This document shows positions 44,025 through 51,953 of a stretch of DNA of 64,000 nt, one piece after another; the stretch's first letter is position 1, and the number at the start of each line of letters is the position of its first letter. Source of the DNA: Acidimicrobiales bacterium (GTDB taxonomy: Bacteria; Actinomycetota; Acidimicrobiia; Acidimicrobiales; JAVJTC01). Made by a program: the position numbers and the translations under genes. The DNA is taken from the NCBI GenBank assembly GCA_040219085.1, contig JAVJTC010000017.1, positions 86,149 through 150,148 of the forward strand. Reading direction: 5' to 3'. Under the pieces are notes generated by a model. The model had not been told where the DNA came from and did not search any database. It saw nothing but the letters and a program-made list of their open reading frames with translations.

Positions 44025-44789
44025 TCAGCGTCGGTCGGGCAGGAACGGGAACTTCTCGCGCACCTCGCGCACCCGGTCCGCGTCCAGGTCCACGATCAGC
44101 GTGGTCTCCACCGCCGCGGCCGCGGCGATCACCTCGCCGAACGGGTCGATGACGAGCGAGTCGCCGGAATAGTCGAGCTTTCCGCCCGTGCCCACCCGGT
44201 TCACGCCGACGACGTAGGCCTGGTTCTCGATGGCGCGCGCCACGAGGAGCGCCTTCCAGTGCTCACGTCGCTTCGTCGGCCAGTTGGCGGGGATCAGGTA
44301 GGCGTCGACATCGTGGGCGAGAGCCCAGAATTCGTCGGCGAAGCGCAGGTCGTAACAGACGAACAGCCCGACGCGGAACCCGCCGAGGTCGACGGTGACG
44401 AACTCGTCGCCCGCCGCGAAGCGCTCGTGTTCACCGGAGTACGAGAAGGGGTGGATCTTGTCGTAGTGGTGCATCTGCCCGTCGGGGCCGGCGAGGACGA
44501 AACGGTTGCGGGGCAGGCCGTCGTCGACCACCACGGGGATGGACCCGCCCATCCAGATTCCGTGCGCCTCGGCCTGGTCCACGAGAAACGCCGTGCTCGG
44601 GCCGTCGGGCTTCTCGGCGGTGCGATCGGTCGCCATCGAGAACCCGGTGGAGTACATCTCGCACAGGACGACGAGGTCCGCTCCCCCGGCGACGGCGGCA
44701 TCCACGCGGGGGGCCAGGCGAGCGAAGTTCGCCCCGGGGTCCTCCCAGACGGTGTCCTGCTGCACGGCGGCGACGCGGATGCGGCTCAT
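44025..44789 (-). CDS. Nitrilase-superfamily hydrolase, likely omega-amidase
   Basis: 254-aa carbon-nitrogen hydrolase with the catalytic triad Glu44 (CEMYSTGF), Lys111 (YDKIHPFSYSGE) and Cys145 (FVCYDLRFAD). The HPFSYSGEHERF stretch is typical of the Nit2/YafV omega-amidase branch, which hydrolyses alpha-ketoglutaramate. Its ATG overlaps the stop of an aminotransferase gene by 4 nt, matching the known glutamine transaminase/omega-amidase pairing used in methionine salvage. Confidence 0.88.
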   Translation of the reverse strand: MSRIRVAAVQQDTVWEDPGANFARLAPRVDAAVAGGADLVVLCEMYSTGFSMATDRTAEKPDGPSTAFLVDQAEAHGIWMGGSIPVVVDDGLPRNRFVLAGPDGQMHHYDKIHPFSYSGEHERFAAGDEFVTVDLGGFRVGLFVCYDLRFADEFWALAHDVDAYLIPANWPTKRREHWKALLVARAIENQAYVVGVNRVGTGGKLDYSGDSLVIDPFGEVIAAAAAVETTLIVDLDADRVREVREKFPFLPDRR

Positions 44790-45976
44790 GCGGAGTCTCT
44801 TCCTGTTCCGAGGGTTGCGAGTCGGGCGGCGGCCTCGTCGATGAGGTCGGGGCGCTTGCAGAACGCGAATCGTACAAGGGGTCGACCCGCGGCCTTGTCG
44901 TCATAGAAGACCACGCTCGGGACCCCCACGACACCACACCGTTCCGGTAGTGACCAGCAGAAAGCGAGACCGTCGGCGTCGTCGGGACCCGTGATGGGTG
45001 TGATGTCGGTGGTCACGAAATAGGTGCCCGCCGGTGTGAAGACGTCGAAGCCGGCCGCGCTCAACCCGGCGACGATGCGGTCCCGACCGGCCTTCATCCC
45101 TACGGTGAAGGACCGGTAGTAGTCGTCTCCGAGTCCGAGGCCGACGGCGATCCCGTGTTGGAACGGCCCGCCGCAGACGTAGGTGAGGAACTGCTTGGCG
45201 GTGCGCACGGCGGCGACCAACTCGGCCGGTCCGGTCACCCAGCCGACCTTCCAGCCGGTGAACGAGAACGTCTTTCCGGCCGAGGAGATCGTGACGGTCC
45301 GCTCCGCCATCCCCGGCAGCGTGGAGATGGGGATGTGCTCGCCGTCGTAGACGAGGTGCTCGTAGACCTCGTCGGTGACGACGAGGAGGTCGCGTTCGAT
45401 CGCGACCGCGGCGATGTGGTCCAGCTCGGCCCGGCTGAACACCTTGCCGGTGGGGTTGTGGGGGGTGTTCAGCAGGATGAAGCGGGTCTTCGGGCCGACG
45501 GCAGCGTCGAGTTCGTCCGGGGCGAACGAGTAGTCCGGGGCGCGGAGCTGGACCGGGCGACGCACCGCACCGGCCATCGCGATCGTGGCGGCGTAGGAGT
45601 CGTAGTAGGGCTCGAACGCGACGACCTCGTCGCCCACGTCGCACAGCGCGAGGATCGCCGCGGCGATGGCCTCGGTCGCCCCCACGGTGACGAGAACCTG
45701 GGAGTCGGCATCGAGGTCGATGTCGTAGAAGCGCTTCTGGTGGCCCGCGATGGCGGTCCGCAGTTCGGGGATCCCCGGCCCCGGTGGGTACTGGTTGTGC
45801 CCGGCTCGGATCGCGGCGATAGCAGCCTCGGAGACCTCGGCGGGCCCGTCGGTGTCAGGGAACCCCTGGCCGAGGTTGATGGCGCCGGTACGGGCCGCGA
45901 GCGCGGACATCTCTGCGAAGATCGTCGTCCCGAAGCCCTGGAGCTTCGCGGTCAGGTACGGCGCCCGCTCGGTCAC
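44786..45976 (-). CDS. Class I PLP aminotransferase (glutamine transaminase/YbdL-like)
   Basis: 396-aa fold-type I aminotransferase with the PLP lysine at 235 (SSAGKTFSFTGWKVGW), NTPHNPTGKVF and INLGQGFPDTDGP. The SAGKTFS box is found in methionine/kynurenine/glutamine-type transaminases. Together with the coupled omega-amidase it may transaminate a 2-oxo acid with glutamine. A GTG start at 45976 is preceded by a TAGGCT hexamer. Succinyldiaminopimelate transaminase is an alternative name used for similar proteins. Confidence 0.88.
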   Translation of the reverse strand: MTERAPYLTAKLQGFGTTIFAEMSALAARTGAINLGQGFPDTDGPAEVSEAAIAAIRAGHNQYPPGPGIPELRTAIAGHQKRFYDIDLDADSQVLVTVGATEAIAAAILALCDVGDEVVAFEPYYDSYAATIAMAGAVRRPVQLRAPDYSFAPDELDAAVGPKTRFILLNTPHNPTGKVFSRAELDHIAAVAIERDLLVVTDEVYEHLVYDGEHIPISTLPGMAERTVTISSAGKTFSFTGWKVGWVTGPAELVAAVRTAKQFLTYVCGGPFQHGIAVGLGLGDDYYRSFTVGMKAGRDRIVAGLSAAGFDVFTPAGTYFVTTDITPITGPDDADGLAFCWSLPERCGVVGVPSVVFYDDKAAGRPLVRFAFCKRPDLIDEAAARLATLGTGRDSA

Positions 45977-45982
45977 GTCCAG

Positions 45983-45988
45983 AGCCTA
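45983..45988 (-). promoter_or_regulatory. -10 hexamer for aminotransferase gene (leaderless)
   Basis: TAGGCT on the minus strand, 6 nt before the GTG at 45976. It lies at the 3' end of the acyltransferase gene. Confidence 0.5.
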
Positions 45989-46729
45989 CGAGTCGGTGTG
46001 GCCCCGGCCGTGACCCCGGTAGGCCCCGGCATCCGCGATGGCGATGTCGAAGAGGCGCTGGAGCTCGGCCGACAGCTCGGCGGTCCAACGACGGCGGGCG
46101 GGTAGTGACACGCGGCCGGTGCCGTCGCCGGGCGGGTCGATGGGCTCGCCGACGATGACCGAGACCTTGCGGCGCCGCAGCTTCTTCGCTCCCGACGGCA
46201 GCGCCTCTTCGGTTCCGGCGATGCCCACCGGGACCACCTTCGCCCGGGTGCGGGCGGCGAGGAACGCCGGGCCGTCGAAGAGCTCACCGACCTCCGGGCC
46301 CGACCCGCGGGTCCCCTCGGGGAACACGAGCAGACACTCGCCCCGTTCGAGCAGCTTCTCGGAGGCGACGAGCGCCTCACGGTCGGCGGCTCCCCGTCGC
46401 ACCGGGTAGGCGCCGAGGGCGGCGAACAGCCAGCCCGGGCCCTTCCGCTTCTTGAACATCGTGTCCTTCGCGAGGGCCCGCAGGCGCCGCGGCGACGTGG
46501 CACCGAGGAGCGCCGCGTCGAGGTTGGACCGGTGCACGGGGGCGACGATCAGCGGCCCCGGGGTCGCCATGTTGTCGAGGCCCTCGACGGTGAACCGCAG
46601 GAACGGCTTGAGGATGAGGTTGATGAGGCCGACGACGAGGCGGAACGCGAGGTGCCCGGCCCGGCTTGCGGTGACGCCGTGGGCCCACTCGGTGAGCTCG
46701 GCGGTATGGCTGGTGTCGTGGTCGGCCAC
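45986..46729 (-). CDS. 1-acyl-glycerol-3-phosphate acyltransferase (PlsC-like)
   Basis: 247-aa glycerolipid acyltransferase with the catalytic HxxxxD motif (His66-Asp71 in VHRSNLDA), the substrate-binding FPEGTRG (136-142) and a VPVGIAG segment. A hydrophobic N-terminal stretch (about 27-42) suggests membrane association. Expected to acylate lysophosphatidate in phospholipid synthesis. GTG 46729 starts 3 nt after the LLM gene stop, so they are co-transcribed. Confidence 0.9.
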   Translation of the reverse strand: MADHDTSHTAELTEWAHGVTASRAGHLAFRLVVGLINLILKPFLRFTVEGLDNMATPGPLIVAPVHRSNLDAALLGATSPRRLRALAKDTMFKKRKGPGWLFAALGAYPVRRGAADREALVASEKLLERGECLLVFPEGTRGSGPEVGELFDGPAFLAARTRAKVVPVGIAGTEEALPSGAKKLRRRKVSVIVGEPIDPPGDGTGRVSLPARRRWTAELSAELQRLFDIAIADAGAYRGHGRGHTDS

Positions 46730-46732
46730 CGG

Positions 46733-47683
46733 TCAGCCCAGCTTGTCCACGACTTCGCTCTTCACGAGCTCGATGTGGTCGAGGTCGGTCAGGTCGAGCA
46801 TCTGGAAGCCGACCTTGGTGGCGCCCGCCTCCCTGTACAGGTTGATCTTGTCGATGACCTGCTGGGGGCTTCCCCCGAACGCGGTCTCGACCATCTCGTC
46901 GACGTCGCGGCCGATGGCCGCTGCCCGACGGGCGACCTCGGCGTCGTCGCGGCCGACGGCGATCGGGAACCAGAACGACCATTCGAGATCGTCGGGGTCC
47001 CGTCCGTGGTCGACGCAGGCCTGGCGCACCCGCGCGGTCTGCTCTTTCCACGTGTCGAGGTCCGGAAAGGGCATGTTGAACTCGGACGCGTAGGTGGCCG
47101 CCAGGCGGGGCGTCTTCACCTTGCCGGACCCGCCGATGACGATCGGGATGGCGGGGCGGCCCTCGCCGTCGGTCTGGGCGGGCTTGGGGATGGCCGGGCA
47201 GTCGACGAGCGAGTAGTGCTTCCCGGCATGGGTGAAGGTCTTCTCCGCTGGCGTTCGCCACATGGCGACGAGGATCTCGAGTTGCTCCTCGAAGCGCTCG
47301 AATCGCTCGCCCATGGACTCGCCGAACGGGAGTCCGTGGGTGGCGTGTTCGGCCTCGAACCAGCCGGCACCGATCCCGAGGTCGATCCGGCCGCCGCTCA
47401 TCTCGTCGACCTGGGCGACCTGGGTGGCGAAGATCCCGGGGTGACGGAAGGTGACCGGGCTCACGAGGGTGCCGAGGCGGATCGTGGAGGTGTCACGGGC
47501 GAGGCCGGCGAGGTTGGTCCACGCCTCGCTCGGGCCCGGCTGGCCGGTGACGTCGCCCATCTTGAGGAGGTGGTCGCTGCGCAGGAACGCGTCGTAGCCG
47601 AGCTCTTCGGCCGTGACGGCCACGCGGCTGAGCATGTCGTGGGTGGCGCCCTGTTGGGGTTCGGTGAAAACGGCGGACTTCAT
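46733..47683 (-). CDS. LLM-class F420-dependent oxidoreductase
   Basis: 316-aa luciferase-like monooxygenase-fold protein. YDAFLRSDHLL, RIDLGIGAGWFEAEH and IPIVIGGSGKVKTPRLAATYA match F420-dependent actinobacterial members. Substrate unknown. ATG 47683 has GGAG 2-3 nt upstream. It leads a two-gene unit with the PlsC-like gene. Confidence 0.88.
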   Translation of the reverse strand: MKSAVFTEPQQGATHDMLSRVAVTAEELGYDAFLRSDHLLKMGDVTGQPGPSEAWTNLAGLARDTSTIRLGTLVSPVTFRHPGIFATQVAQVDEMSGGRIDLGIGAGWFEAEHATHGLPFGESMGERFERFEEQLEILVAMWRTPAEKTFTHAGKHYSLVDCPAIPKPAQTDGEGRPAIPIVIGGSGKVKTPRLAATYASEFNMPFPDLDTWKEQTARVRQACVDHGRDPDDLEWSFWFPIAVGRDDAEVARRAAAIGRDVDEMVETAFGGSPQQVIDKINLYREAGATKVGFQMLDLTDLDHIELVKSEVVDKLG

Positions 47684-47726
47684 GTCTCCACTCTGGCACG
47701 GCCCCCGGCATCTGCACGCAGGCGGG

Positions 47727-47732
47727 TACCGT
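47727..47732 (+). promoter_or_regulatory. -10 hexamer for SGNH gene (leaderless)
   Basis: TACCGT, then 7 nt, then the ATG at 47740. Confidence 0.45.
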
Positions 47733-47739
47733 TCGCGCC

Positions 47740-48444
47740 ATGGCAGAGGTGCCGAAGCTCCGGCGGGATCGCAGCGGTCTGAGCCTCACGAAGATCGCGG
47801 CGCGGTTCCACGGTGGGGTGCGCGAGGTCGAGGAACAGATCGAGCCCTACGCCCGCTGGTGGGACGAGGCGAACGCCGCCGCCCTCGAGGCGGAAGGCCC
47901 GCTGTGGGTCGCGTTCGGCGACTCGACCGCGCAGGGCATCGGCGCCGACGAACCGTCGGGCAGCTACGTCGGCCAGGCCCTGATGAAGCTGCGGGACGTG
48001 TCCGGTCAGCCGTGGAGGGTTCTGAACCTGTCGATGACGGGTGCGAGGTTCGCGGACGTCAGCGGTCACCAGGTTCCCGCCGCCCGGTCTGTCCTGAACG
48101 GCTCGGTGCCGGCTCTGGTCACGTGTGTGGTCGGCACCAACGACGTCCTGTTCCGTTGGGGGTTCGACGGGATCGTCGAGGACGCCCGCGCCATGGTGGA
48201 GGCGGTACCAGACGACACGCTGCTCGGACGCCTCGGCAGCAGCCGCGGGAGGCGACGGATCGCGGTGAACGAGATCTTCGCGACCGCGGAGGCCGAGGGC
48301 GGGGTAGACCTGTTCGACGTCTGGGTCTGGCCCGACGACGGCGAACGGCGTCTGGCCGCCGACGGCTTCCACCCCAACGACCTGGGCTACGAGATGATGG
48401 CCGACGCCCTCATGTCCGCCGTCCGCGACCGCCTCGGCCTGTAA
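47740..48444 (+). CDS. SGNH/GDSL hydrolase
   Basis: 234-aa esterase-like protein. Block I AFGDSTAQG gives nucleophile Ser62, block III GTND is at 132-135, and block V DGFHPND near the C-terminus supplies Asp and His. No signal peptide, so cytoplasmic. An N-terminal extension (about 1-50, KIAARFHGGVREVEEQIEPY) precedes the catalytic domain. Substrate unknown. Confidence 0.9.
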   Translation: MAEVPKLRRDRSGLSLTKIAARFHGGVREVEEQIEPYARWWDEANAAALEAEGPLWVAFGDSTAQGIGADEPSGSYVGQALMKLRDVSGQPWRVLNLSMTGARFADVSGHQVPAARSVLNGSVPALVTCVVGTNDVLFRWGFDGIVEDARAMVEAVPDDTLLGRLGSSRGRRRIAVNEIFATAEAEGGVDLFDVWVWPDDGERRLAADGFHPNDLGYEMMADALMSAVRDRLGL

Positions 48445-48777
48445 CCCGGGAGTCAGCCCCGGACCCATCCATGTCTCGCGAGGGCAGTCGCGACACTGTC
48501 GCTGGCTCCAGGAAGCGGCAAGACGCGGATCCAACGTGGCGATCGTTTGGTCCAAAGGTGATAGCCGCGGGTCAGCTGGAACCCTGCCTCGAAAGACGAG
48601 ATTCGGACCGCTCCCGGAGCAAGCCTGATGCACCGCCGAGCGTCCGGAAGAAGACGCAACATTCTGACAAGCAACAGGGTCGAGGGACCAACCCCGATCG
48701 CTCCCATCGATCCGGTCGCTGCCGTCGTAATGTGAGCGCGCTCGAAACGGGGTGGATCAACCTGTTACAGTGCCCTC
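48445..48777. other. Intergenic stretch, no convincing gene
   Basis: 333 nt of lower GC content than the flanks. A leftward open frame (48453-48707, 84 codons, VRISSFEAGFQLTRGYHLW) is present but resembles nothing I know and has no ribosome site. No RNA gene fold was recognised. It borders a decayed toxin-antitoxin locus and may be decayed accessory DNA. Confidence 0.4.
48766..48771 (+). promoter_or_regulatory. -10 hexamer for small gene (leaderless)
   Basis: TACAGT, then 6 nt, then the GTG at 48778; no ribosome site is present. Confidence 0.5.
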
Positions 48778-48942
48778 GTGGCCCAGGCCAATGTCACGCT
48801 CACCTACGACGAGACCATGGCCCTGTGCTTGCTGCTCGCTGAAGGGGCTGACACGACATCCCAGGGCGAGGAGCTGCGGGACACCTGGGCCGAGGAGGCC
48901 CGGTTGATGATCGAGCTGCTGCTCAATCGGACGGACCAGTGA
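48778..48942 (+). CDS. Small acidic protein, 54 aa
   Basis: Short frame starting MAQANVTLTYDETMALCLLL and ending LMIELLLNRTDQ, probably two helices. The TACAGT promoter and a downstream coupled HTH gene (7 nt away) suggest it is expressed. It may be an antitoxin or accessory protein of the following locus; no family recognised. Confidence 0.55.
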   Translation: MAQANVTLTYDETMALCLLLAEGADTTSQGEELRDTWAEEARLMIELLLNRTDQ

Positions 48943-48949
48943 GGCACCG

Positions 48950-49156
48950 ATGACAACGACCGCAGACGATACGAAGCAGGCGAACCTGCTGGAGCTGGTC
49001 CGCTACGCCGCCGAGCACGCGCAGGTGGCGCAGAGCAAGCGAGATGCCGCTGTGCGCGAAGCCCACCGGGCAGGGGCGTCCCTTCGCGAGATCGCCACCG
49101 TCAGCGGATTTTCCCACATGACGGTGAAGCGAATCGTCGAGCGAACACAGGACTGA
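48950..49156 (+). CDS. Small helix-turn-helix protein
   Basis: 68-aa protein. Residues about 40-64 (GASLREIATVSGFSHMTVKRIVE) form a helix-turn-helix of the kind found in resolvase C-termini and small regulators; the N-terminal 35 residues are a single helix. GAGG stands 5 nt before the ATG. Likely a DNA-binding regulator of this small operon. Confidence 0.7.
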   Translation: MTTTADDTKQANLLELVRYAAEHAQVAQSKRDAAVREAHRAGASLREIATVSGFSHMTVKRIVERTQD

Positions 49157-49163
49157 GGTCATC

Positions 49164-49346
49164 GTGACCGACCGTGACCGGCCCGTCGCCCGGCTCTCGG
49201 CGACCGATGAGTCGACGGACCGGCTGGCCGACCTCATAGCGGCGGGCATCGTCCGGGCACCGACCCGCAAGACTCGTCGTCGGCCCGCGCGTCGCATCGG
49301 GCCGAAGGAGTCGGTAAACGACCTCGTCGCAGACCAGCGCCGGTGA
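49164..49346 (+). CDS. VapB-like antitoxin, putative
   Basis: 60-aa basic protein (LADLIAAGIVRAPTRKTRR and RPARRIGPKESVNDLVADQR). It starts at a GTG and its stop overlaps the start of the PIN fragment (49343) by 4 nt, the usual vapBC arrangement. The VNDLVADQR end resembles C-terminal toxin-binding tails of such antitoxins. Assignment rests mainly on context. Confidence 0.6.
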   Translation: MTDRDRPVARLSATDESTDRLADLIAAGIVRAPTRKTRRRPARRIGPKESVNDLVADQRR

Positions 49347-49606
49347 TCACCCACGTCGACACCTCCAGCCTGCTCAAGCTCGTCATCGAGGAGGCCGGGT
49401 CCGACACAGCGGAGGTGATCTGGGACTCGGCCGATGCCCCGATAGCGGTCGGGCTGATCGTCGTCGAATCCCGAGCGGCGTTGACGACAGCGGCCCCGTC
49501 GCGGCAGGAAGATGTGCGCCCTGCCGACATGCGCGCCGTCTTTCGTGCCTCTTCAATCGCAATCGTCCTCGCGTTTCTCGCCGGATGCAGCGGTTTCGGG
49601 GACTGA
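49343..49606 (+). pseudogene. VapC-type PIN toxin, truncated
   Basis: The first 50 residues (MITHVDTSSLLKLVIEEAGS, then IVVESRAALTTAA) are the N-terminal PIN strand with the first acidic metal ligand Asp6 and Glu at about 43. PIN toxins are about 130 aa; here the frame diverges after TTAAPSRQ and the other acidic residues are missing. The 37-residue tail looks unrelated. The ribonuclease is probably dead, leaving an orphan antitoxin. Confidence 0.65.
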
Positions 49607-49632
49607 CTGACGATGTCGGTGCTGGTGACGAC

Positions 49633-51207
49633 TCACCGCAGGTGGCGGCGGAAGTGGGCGCCGATCCTGTCGATGACGAGGGTGACGATTACGAGCGCGC
49701 CGATGGCGCCGGTGACGGCGGCGAAGTCCCGGGCGGCGAGGTGCTCGTTGATCAACTGGCCGAGCCCGCCGGCACCGACCACGCCGACCACCACGGTCTC
49801 GCGCACGATCACCTCCCAGCGGTAGGCGGCGAGCGCGACGAGGCGGGGGGCGGCCGTCGGCAACGTGCCGTACCACAGTGCCTGGGTGTGGTTGGCGCCG
49901 GACGCCACGAGCATGTCGGCGGGGCGCACATCGGCATCCTCGAGCGTCTCCGCGAAGAGGCGTCCGAGGACACCGAGGTTGTAGATCCCGAGCGCCACGG
50001 CGCCCGGCCACGGCCCGGGGAACAGCACGAGCACCCACACGAAGGCCCACACCGGAGCGGGCACGGCGCGGAACAACAACAGCACTCCCCGCCCCACCAC
50101 CCGGGCGAGGTCACCGGCAGGCAGGCTCAGTGCGGTCCGCATCGTCCGGCGGCGCACGGCGATCGCGAGGGCCAGTCCGCCGCCGGCAGCGATCGCCGTC
50201 GCGAGCACCGACATCGCGACCGTGTCCACCGTCGCGTCGATCAGCTCGCGCCATCCGCCGGGGCCGAGTCGGGCGGGGAACAGATCGCCCAGCAGCTCGC
50301 GGCCGAGCCGACGGGTCCGTGCCGAGACGAGCTCGGTCGGGTCGAGATCGATCCAGCGCCACGACAGCGGCACGAGAGCGACGACCGCGAGCAGAGAGAA
50401 GCGCCCGACCCGGGGGTCCCGACTGCGTCGCACCCGGGAGGACCAGGTGTCGGCCAGTCCGCTGAGGATCATCAGCGCGACGATGAGCGTCCAGATCTCG
50501 TCGTAGCGCAACGACTCGAAGCTGAGATCCAGCTGGAACCCGAGCCCGCCGGCGCCGATGATCCCGAGTACCGCCGCGGACCGGATGGCGCACTCGAACC
50601 GGTAGAAGGCATACGAGATCAGCTCGCCGCGGACCTCGGGGACGATGCCGTACGCGAGCGCCGTGAGCCGGCCCGCTCCCGAAGCGCTGAGGCGCCGGTA
50701 CGCCCGCTGGTCGGCCTCGTCGATGGTCTCCGCGTACACCTTCGCGGTGACCGCGCCGAACGGGACGCCGATGGCGATGACCGCTACGAGCGGGTCGAAC
50801 CCGAGTACCTGGACGAGCAGCAGTGCCCAGAGGATCTCGTGGACGGCGCGCGGCACGACCAGTAGAGCACCCGCGATCCGCCGACCGATCCTGTCGCCCC
50901 ACAACGTCTCGGAGATGACGAGTGCACCGAGGCAGCCGAGAACGACCGACAGCACCGTGCCGAGGACCGCGTAGGACAAGGTGAGCGTCGCTGCGTCCAC
51001 GGTGAGTCGCAGGAACTCCCCGCTGACCTCGAGGTCCGCCGCCGATCTCCAGAACCTTCGGAAGCTCGACCAGCCGCCGGTGTTGACGATGCCATCGTCC
51101 ACGCCGGCCCGCGCCACCGCCCAGACGAGCGCGGCGACCGCACCGACCACGATGCGGCGCCGAGCGGTGAACCCACCGACGTCGCGGCGTCGGGTTGTCA
51201 CCGTCAC
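49633..51207 (-). CDS. phnE: Fused phosphonate-type ABC permease (PhnE-PhnE)
   Basis: 524-aa protein holding two complete PhnE-like permease units. Each has the cytoplasmic EAA-type loop: SGAGRLTALAYGIVPEV with GIIGAGGLGFQL in the first half, and SGANHTQALWYGTLPTAAP with GVVGAGGLGQLI in the second. PhnE is usually about 260-290 aa and works as a dimer; here two copies are joined. GTG 51207 overlaps the PhnC stop (GTGA). Expected to import phosphonate, phosphite or a related phosphorus compound. Confidence 0.9.
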   Translation of the reverse strand: MTVTTRRRDVGGFTARRRIVVGAVAALVWAVARAGVDDGIVNTGGWSSFRRFWRSAADLEVSGEFLRLTVDAATLTLSYAVLGTVLSVVLGCLGALVISETLWGDRIGRRIAGALLVVPRAVHEILWALLLVQVLGFDPLVAVIAIGVPFGAVTAKVYAETIDEADQRAYRRLSASGAGRLTALAYGIVPEVRGELISYAFYRFECAIRSAAVLGIIGAGGLGFQLDLSFESLRYDEIWTLIVALMILSGLADTWSSRVRRSRDPRVGRFSLLAVVALVPLSWRWIDLDPTELVSARTRRLGRELLGDLFPARLGPGGWRELIDATVDTVAMSVLATAIAAGGGLALAIAVRRRTMRTALSLPAGDLARVVGRGVLLLFRAVPAPVWAFVWVLVLFPGPWPGAVALGIYNLGVLGRLFAETLEDADVRPADMLVASGANHTQALWYGTLPTAAPRLVALAAYRWEVIVRETVVVGVVGAGGLGQLINEHLAARDFAAVTGAIGALVIVTLVIDRIGAHFRRHLR

Positions 51208-51953
51208 GTCCGGTAGAGCGCGTGGAGGTCGCCGTCGGTTACGTCGGCCGCCGGGGCATCCAGGACGACCCGCCCGTCCCGGAGCCCCACGAGTCGGTCG
51301 ACGTGGCGGCGCGCCAGCGCCGGGTCGTGGACCGTCACGAGCAGCGTCCACCGTGGCGTCGACGGTCCCGCGCACAGCAGGCCCATGACGAGATCCGCCA
51401 GCGCGGGGTCCACCGACGACGTCGGCTCGTCGGCCAGCACGAGCTCGGGCCGTTGGCGAAGCACCCTGGCCACGGCGACCCGCTGACGTTCGCCGCCGGA
51501 CAGATCGTCGGTGCGCGAGTCCGCCCGGCTACCGAGGCCGACCGCGTCCAAGGCGGCCACTGCGTCGCTGCGGCCAGTGGGGACCATCAGGGACCACAGC
51601 GCACCGGCCGTCGACCACGACCCAAGACGTCCGGCGTTCACGTTGTGGATGACACGCAGCGATGGTGCCATGTCGTGATCCTGGCCGACCGTGCCGACGC
51701 GTCGACGCAGACCGCGCAGCGCGCGGCCCCGCAGCCCGGACAGCTCTTCGTCGAAGACCGAGACGGTCCCGTCGTCGGCAGTGACGACCCCGGTCACGAC
51801 GTCGAGCAGGGTGGTCTTTCCTGCGCCACTCGACCCGACGAGGGCCACCCGCTCGCCCGGCGCCACGGCGAGATCCACCGCGTCGAGCGCCGCGGTCTCG
51901 CCGTAGCGGACGGTCACCCCTTCGAGTTGGACGGCCACGGCCGACTCCGTCAC
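51204..51953 (-). CDS. phnC: Phosphonate-type ABC transporter ATPase (PhnC-like)
   Basis: 249-aa ATPase. Walker A GSSGAGKTT (40-48), signature LSGGERQRVAVARVL, Walker B LVLADEPTSSVDP and H-loop VTVHD are complete. Gene order phnD-phnC-phnE and coupled junctions (ATGA-type overlaps at both ends) support a phosphonate-family importer rather than a polar amino acid one. Confidence 0.9.
   Translation of the reverse strand: MTESAVAVQLEGVTVRYGETAALDAVDLAVAPGERVALVGSSGAGKTTLLDVVTGVVTADDGTVSVFDEELSGLRGRALRGLRRRVGTVGQDHDMAPSLRVIHNVNAGRLGSWSTAGALWSLMVPTGRSDAVAALDAVGLGSRADSRTDDLSGGERQRVAVARVLRQRPELVLADEPTSSVDPALADLVMGLLCAGPSTPRWTLLVTVHDPALARRHVDRLVGLRDGRVVLDAPAADVTDGDLHALYRT

Noticed and set aside
48453..48707. 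84-aa leftward open frame in the intergenic stretch
   Set aside because: No ribosome site, promoter or recognisable motif; kept only as a note on that stretch.
49633..51207. Two separate phnE genes
   Set aside because: One frame runs through without stop or internal start signal between the halves, so a fusion is the direct reading.
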